From an uncultured Bacteroidales bacterium (GTDB lineage Bacteria; Bacteroidota; Bacteroidia; Bacteroidales; UBA932), in NCBI GenBank assembly GCA_905235535.1, contig CAJOLS010000005.1, positions 1-35,538 on the forward strand: DNA of 35,538 nucleotides, read 5' to 3'. Positions within the stretch are counted from its first letter, which is position 1. Each line of letters starts with the position of its first letter. Below the pieces are notes generated by a model. The model saw only the letters and a list, made by a program, of their open reading frames with translations, was not told where the DNA came from and made no database searches. A program made the translations under genes and the position numbers. Shown here piece after piece: positions 32,171 through 35,538 of this stretch.

Positions 32171-33097
32171 ATGAAAAAACTATTTGCCGTTCTTACGGCC
32201 CTTGGCATTGCTGTCGCTGTGGCCGGAGCCCAGTCCCTCAACGAAGCAAAGGAAGCATTCAACAATGGCGTAACGGCCATGGAAACCAACAAGACGGAGG
32301 CTCTCGCCCAGTTCCGTTCCGCCCTTGAGATTGCCAACCAATGCACGGAAGAGGAAGACGCTCCCGAATTCATCGGCACCTGCAAGACCGCCATTACCGG
32401 CGCCCTGCTCTCCATCGCCAAGGAGCAGATTAACGAAGCTGCCTACGACGAGGCCCTCGCCACTCTGAAGGAAGCAAAGGCTACCGCCGCAGATTTCGGG
32501 CAGGAAGACGTCATTTCCGAGGCCGACGACCTCATTCCCAACGTTTACATGCGCAAGGGTTCCACCCTTTTGAAGAATAAGGATTTCGCCGGTGCCGCCG
32601 AAGCTTTCAAGGAAGTTATCTCCCTGAAGGCCGATGATGCCCAAGCTTACCTCCTGCTGGGTCAGGCCCAGGTGCAGGCCGGTATCATGGATGCCGCCAT
32701 CGAGGCCCTCACCAAGGCCAACGAGCTGGGAGAAAGCAACGCCTCCAAACTGCTGGGCACCACGTACCTGAAGCAGGGACAGGCCCTTATGAAAGCCGGC
32801 AAGAACGCCGAAGCCATCGAGGCCTTTGAGAAGTCCAACAGCTTTGCGGAAAGCGGCAACGCATACCTGCTCATGGCCAACGCCCTCACCAAGACCGGCA
32901 AGAGCGCCAAGTCCATCGAAGCCTACAAGAAGTATCTGGAGCTCACTCCCAACGCCAAGAACGCAGCGGACATTATCTTCACCATCGCCGCTACGGCTCA
33001 GAAGGCCGGCGACAAGGCTACCGCCAAGGAGTATTACGGCAAGCTGGCCGGCACCAAGTATGCCGAACAGGCTGCCGCCCAGCTCAAGACCCTGTAA
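32171..33097 (+). CDS. Exported tetratricopeptide-repeat protein
   Basis: A 308-residue protein with a signal peptide cut after AGA (residue 20) and helical repeats through the rest. TPR-type units are clear at about 130-165 (YMRKGSTLLKNKDFAGAAEAFKEV), 165-195 (AYLLLGQAQVQAGIMDAAIEAL), 198-230 and 235-270 (YLLMANALTKTGKSAKSIEAYKKYLEL). TPRs bind other proteins, so a periplasmic scaffold or outer-membrane assembly role is reasonable but unproven. It is followed at once by the U32 gene, whose TTG start begins one base after its stop codon, so the two form an operon. Confidence 0.9.
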   Translation: MKKLFAVLTALGIAVAVAGAQSLNEAKEAFNNGVTAMETNKTEALAQFRSALEIANQCTEEEDAPEFIGTCKTAITGALLSIAKEQINEAAYDEALATLKEAKATAADFGQEDVISEADDLIPNVYMRKGSTLLKNKDFAGAAEAFKEVISLKADDAQAYLLLGQAQVQAGIMDAAIEALTKANELGESNASKLLGTTYLKQGQALMKAGKNAEAIEAFEKSNSFAESGNAYLLMANALTKTGKSAKSIEAYKKYLELTPNAKNAADIIFTIAATAQKAGDKATAKEYYGKLAGTKYAEQAAAQLKTL

Positions 33098-33098
33098 T

Positions 33099-34790
33099 TT
33101 GAAAAAACTGGAACTGCTGGCCCCGGCCAGGACGAAAGATATCGGCCTCGCAGCCATTGACTGCGGGGCCGATGCCGTCTATATTGCCGGACCGGCCTTC
33201 GGGGCCCGGCAGGCGGCCGGCAATTCCATCGAAGACATAGCCGCGCTGTGTGAATACGCCCACCGCTACGGGGTCCGTATCTACGCCACGGTAAACACCC
33301 TCCTCCAGGAAGAGGAGAGACCCCTTGCCCGGCAGCTGGTTTGGCAGCTGGAGCAGGCCGGGGTGGATGCCCTTATTGTGCAGGACCCGGCCGTGCTCTC
33401 CATGAGCGACACCCTTGTCATGCACGCTTCCACCCAGTGCGCCCTGCGTACGCCGGAAAAGGCGCACGGCCTGGAAAGCTTAGGCTTCGGGCGCCTGGTG
33501 CTGGAAAGGGAACTGTCGTTGGAGCAAATCCGCGCCATCCACTCGGCCGTGGACACGGAAATCGAATTCTTTGTACACGGTGCGCTCTGCGTCTGCTACA
33601 GCGGACAGTGCTATCTTTCCGAATACCTTACCGGCCGCAGTGCCAACCGGGGAGAATGCGCCCAGCCCTGCCGCAGCCTCTACAACCTGGAAGATGCTTC
33701 CGGGAAGGTGCTGGCACGCAACAAGGCCCTCCTCTCCCTGAAAGACTATAACCTGCTCCACAGGCTGGAAGAGCTGGCCGATGCCGGCGTGGATTCCTTC
33801 AAAATCGAAGGCCGTCTCAAGGGAGAAACCTATGTCAGAAATGTTGTGAAGGCATATTCTGAAGCCTTGGACGCCCTGACAGCCCGTTATCCGGAGCGCT
33901 ACCGCCGCGCTTCCTTCGGCCACAGCCGGGGCGGTTTTGTGCCGGATGTCAACAAGACCTTCAACCGGGGCTATACGGAGCTGTTCTTAGACGGGGTACG
34001 TGGCCAGTGGGCCGCTGAAGGGGGCGGAGAATATGTAGGTACCATCCAGCGCCTCACCCCGGACGGCTTTGTGCTCAAGCCCGCATCATCGGCTGTTGTC
34101 CTATCCAACGGAGACGGCTTCACCTTCGAGGGAGGCGGCTTCCGGGCCGATGTCTGCGACGGCCTCCGTATCCGTTGCAAGAAGCCTTCCGGGCTCAAGG
34201 AAGGCGCCCGCCTGTACCGCAACATCAGCGCCGCCTTTGAGCGGCAGGTGGAAGCCGGAAAGCCCGTAAGGGAAATAGATGTCCGGCTGTCCGTTTCCTT
34301 GAAAGACGGCGTCCTCTGCGTCTCCGCCCTTACGGAGGATGGCCGGGAAGCCTCCGTTACGTTGGAAGGCCCCTTCGATGAAGCCCGCGACGCTCAGCGA
34401 ATGCTCCAGACCATCCGCGAGCAGCTGGCCAAAAGAAGCGGCCACTATGCCTTCATAGAGCCCGCCCTACAGGTAGAAGGCCCGGTTCCGTTCATAGCGG
34501 CATCGGCCCTGAACGGGGCCAGAAGGGCGTTGGCGGTCCAGTTGGATGCCCTTCCGGTTCACGCCCTTCCCCTCCGGCGCGGCGTAAAAGACCCCGGCAG
34601 TACCTTCCGCTTAGAATACGCATCAGGCGGAGAACTCATGCGCACCAAATACTGCATCCGGCACCAGTTGGGCCTCTGCCCCAAACAGGGCAAAGTCCAA
34701 AAAGCAGAGCCGCTCTTCCTCCTCAACGGGAAAGAGCGGCTCCGCCTGGACTTCCACTGCTCCGTCTGCGAAATGACGGTGAAAGCCTGA
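33099..34790 (+). CDS. Peptidase-U32-family RNA hydroxylation protein (RlhA/TrhP-like) with DUF3656-type C-terminus
   Basis: A 563-residue cytosolic protein. U32 proteins of this type (RlhA, TrhP) hydroxylate cytidine in 23S rRNA or uridine-34 in tRNA using prephenate-derived oxygen chemistry; they are not proved peptidases. Residues 1-270 form the barrel opening KKLELLAPARTKDIGLAAIDCGADAVYIAG, with the cysteine signature GALCVCYSGQCYLSEY and GECAQPCR for the iron-sulfur cluster, and EGRLKGETYVRNVV. The C-terminal part (about 300-563) resembles the RlhA extension and ends with CIRHQLGLCPKQ and a HCSVCEM pair. There is no ATG at the right place: TTG at 33099, one base after the TPR stop, gives the family-like N-terminus. 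Longer open sequence upstream is the TPR gene in another frame. Confidence 0.9.
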   Translation: MKKLELLAPARTKDIGLAAIDCGADAVYIAGPAFGARQAAGNSIEDIAALCEYAHRYGVRIYATVNTLLQEEERPLARQLVWQLEQAGVDALIVQDPAVLSMSDTLVMHASTQCALRTPEKAHGLESLGFGRLVLERELSLEQIRAIHSAVDTEIEFFVHGALCVCYSGQCYLSEYLTGRSANRGECAQPCRSLYNLEDASGKVLARNKALLSLKDYNLLHRLEELADAGVDSFKIEGRLKGETYVRNVVKAYSEALDALTARYPERYRRASFGHSRGGFVPDVNKTFNRGYTELFLDGVRGQWAAEGGGEYVGTIQRLTPDGFVLKPASSAVVLSNGDGFTFEGGGFRADVCDGLRIRCKKPSGLKEGARLYRNISAAFERQVEAGKPVREIDVRLSVSLKDGVLCVSALTEDGREASVTLEGPFDEARDAQRMLQTIREQLAKRSGHYAFIEPALQVEGPVPFIAASALNGARRALAVQLDALPVHALPLRRGVKDPGSTFRLEYASGGELMRTKYCIRHQLGLCPKQGKVQKAEPLFLLNGKERLRLDFHCSVCEMTVKA

Positions 34791-34795
34791 ACCAT

Positions 34796-35200
34796 TTACA
34801 ATTCCAGCGACAAGAGTTCTTCTCCCAGTTGGTGCAGCGCCTTTTCAATTTTGGCCACGGTGGCGGGGCGGGGGGTGCTAAGGCCGTTGGCATAGTGCCA
34901 GAGCTGTTTCTGGTTGATGCCGGTCATCCTTTCCAGAGCCGATTTCGTAAAGATTTTACAGTACATCTTAAGAAAGGACCGGGTATCCATCCTGAACACG
35001 ATTTCATACTCTCCCTGCAATTCTTCCGGAACGGGATATCCATCCTCCATACAGACCTCTTTCAGAAAAACCAGCCCCTCCTCCAGATCCTTTTTTACCT
35101 CATCCAGCGTATCTCCAATTCCACCAACACCATCTATCTCCTCCACATACGCCCCAAAGTTATGTTCTGCTCTTTCAATAACTGCATGTAGTGTCCTCAT
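34796..35200 (-). CDS. hicB: HicB-family antitoxin
   Basis: The 134-residue antitoxin of a HicAB toxin-antitoxin pair. The N-terminal 60 residues form the HicB partial RNase H-like fold (MRTLHAVIERAEHNFGAYVEEIDGV, then GDTLDEVKKDLEEGL). The C-terminal half is a helix-turn-helix DNA-binding domain (KSALERMTGINQKQLWHYANGLSTPRPATVAKIEKAL) that would let it repress its own operon. It starts 8 bp after the hicA stop and is convergent with the U32 gene (5 bp gap). The region is visibly more AT-rich than its neighbours toward hicA. Confidence 0.9.
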   Translation of the reverse strand: MRTLHAVIERAEHNFGAYVEEIDGVGGIGDTLDEVKKDLEEGLVFLKEVCMEDGYPVPEELQGEYEIVFRMDTRSFLKMYCKIFTKSALERMTGINQKQLWHYANGLSTPRPATVAKIEKALHQLGEELLSLEL

Positions 35201-35208
35201 CTGTAGCT

Positions 35209-35400
35209 CTATTTTAGATTTGCATTCCTTAAAATGGACCTATATAAACCCTCAGGCATATCCCTATTCAAATTACCTGAGACTGTCACAATCTTATCGA
35301 CTCCTATCTTTTTGAAACTCCGATGATCACCCCTGGTCCTGTCCAAATGCCACCCGTTCATCTGCAGGAGGAGAATGACCTCTTTCACTTTTTTACTCAT
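35209..35400 (-). CDS. hicA: HicA-family toxin (mRNA interferase)
   Basis: A 63-residue double-stranded-RNA-binding-fold toxin that would cleave mRNA when not held by HicB. The layout is right: KEVILLLQMNGWHLDRTRGDHRSF then the KIVTVSG strand and LYRSILRNANL helix. The catalytic His is in GDH, where most family members have GSH. The -7 box ends one base before this ATG, so the transcript may be leaderless, or start at the GTG five codons in. The AT-rich base composition and location beside a MITE-like element suggest a transferred module. Confidence 0.88.
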   Translation of the reverse strand: MSKKVKEVILLLQMNGWHLDRTRGDHRSFKKIGVDKIVTVSGNLNRDMPEGLYRSILRNANLK

Positions 35401-35401
35401 G

Positions 35402-35433
35402 CAAAAGTAACTAAATTTCTATTATTTTGCAAA
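35402..35433 (-). promoter_or_regulatory. hicAB promoter
   Basis: On the minus strand TTTG (35430-35433) and TACTTTTG (35402-35409) are 20 bp apart, a full consensus match. The -7 box lies one base from the hicA ATG. A HicB operator probably overlaps, but no palindrome was picked out. Confidence 0.75.
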
Positions 35434-35444
35434 TTTCCGGACTA

Positions 35445-35538
35445 AGAGTCTGTTTTGAAATGATTGATATTTTTATTTATAGTTTATTTTTGTGGAAATT
35501 TTTCTTGAAAATTTTTGGCCATAGGGGTTCCTATGGGT
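35445..35538 (+). mobile_element. MITE-like element, cut off by the window end (repeat family 1, copy E)
   Basis: It begins AGAGTCTG and is identical to the first 83 bp of copy A at 11877-11959. The centre then differs: CCATAGG pairs with CCTATGG here, against CCATAGGG with CCCATGG in copy A, so the hairpin is kept with changed bases. The internal candidate promoter (TATTTTTG) is conserved at 35485-35492. Confidence 0.82.

Noticed and set aside
32826..33098. N-terminal extension of the U32 protein
   Set aside because: It is the out-of-frame reading of the TPR gene; the U32 fold begins at the TTG at 33099.

Overview
This window looks like a chromosomal segment from a fairly GC-rich member of the Bacteroidota, most likely a Bacteroidales. 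The evidence is: TonB-dependent receptors with carboxypeptidase-regulatory N-domains, a single-peptide succinate dehydrogenase/fumarate reductase cytochrome b, a TrpB-like long-form enzyme, DUF3109 and DUF2007 proteins, start codons without Shine-Dalgarno sequences, and repeated matches to the Bacteroidota promoter TTTG-N19-21-TAnnTTTG (metK, pyrH and hicA are the clearest). Nearly every base is in a gene; no rRNA, tRNA, CRISPR array, phage or transposase gene was seen. I cannot name the species.

Layout. 1-9.3 kb: manA (+), then a minus-strand operon of secreted nuclease, small beta-barrel protein and M3 peptidase, preceded by two identical palindromic operator-like sites, then an Oar-like TonB-dependent receptor. 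9.4-12.5 kb: metK, miaA (both -) and smpB (+), in a cluster of palindromic repeats. 12.6-20.4 kb: two M23 peptidases (-), alaS, a single ORF joining an LptF/LptG-type permease to methionyl-tRNA formyltransferase, and thiN. 20.4-26.2 kb: TrpB-like enzyme and orphan sdhC (-), pyrH and an esterase (+), and an Xaa-Pro aminopeptidase (-). 26.3-29.6 kb: a coiled-coil membrane protein, hemW and two small conserved proteins (+), meeting DUF3109 tail to tail. 29.6-35.4 kb: a degenerate M16-like protein (-), a TPR protein and a U32 RNA-hydroxylation-type protein (+), and a hicAB toxin-antitoxin pair (-).

The genes are mostly housekeeping (translation quality control, tRNA modification, SAM, UMP, thiamine, envelope maintenance), with scavenging functions at the left. 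The unusual content is twofold. First is the LptF/G-Fmt fusion, whose formyltransferase catalytic triad is intact. Second are four families of short palindromic repeats: (1) a 164-bp MITE-like element with perfect terminal inverted repeats, five full, deleted, remnant or cut-off copies here, one of which abuts the smpB start codon and offers a promoter; (2) a 27-29-bp hairpin with compensatory base changes between copies, flanking miaA as an exact inverted pair and also inserted in frame inside miaA; (3) a GGGGTGCAC palindrome at two convergent gene junctions; (4) a CCCTCC stem-loop next to two remnants of family 1. These repeats appear to act as promoters, terminators and protein insertions as well as genome clutter.
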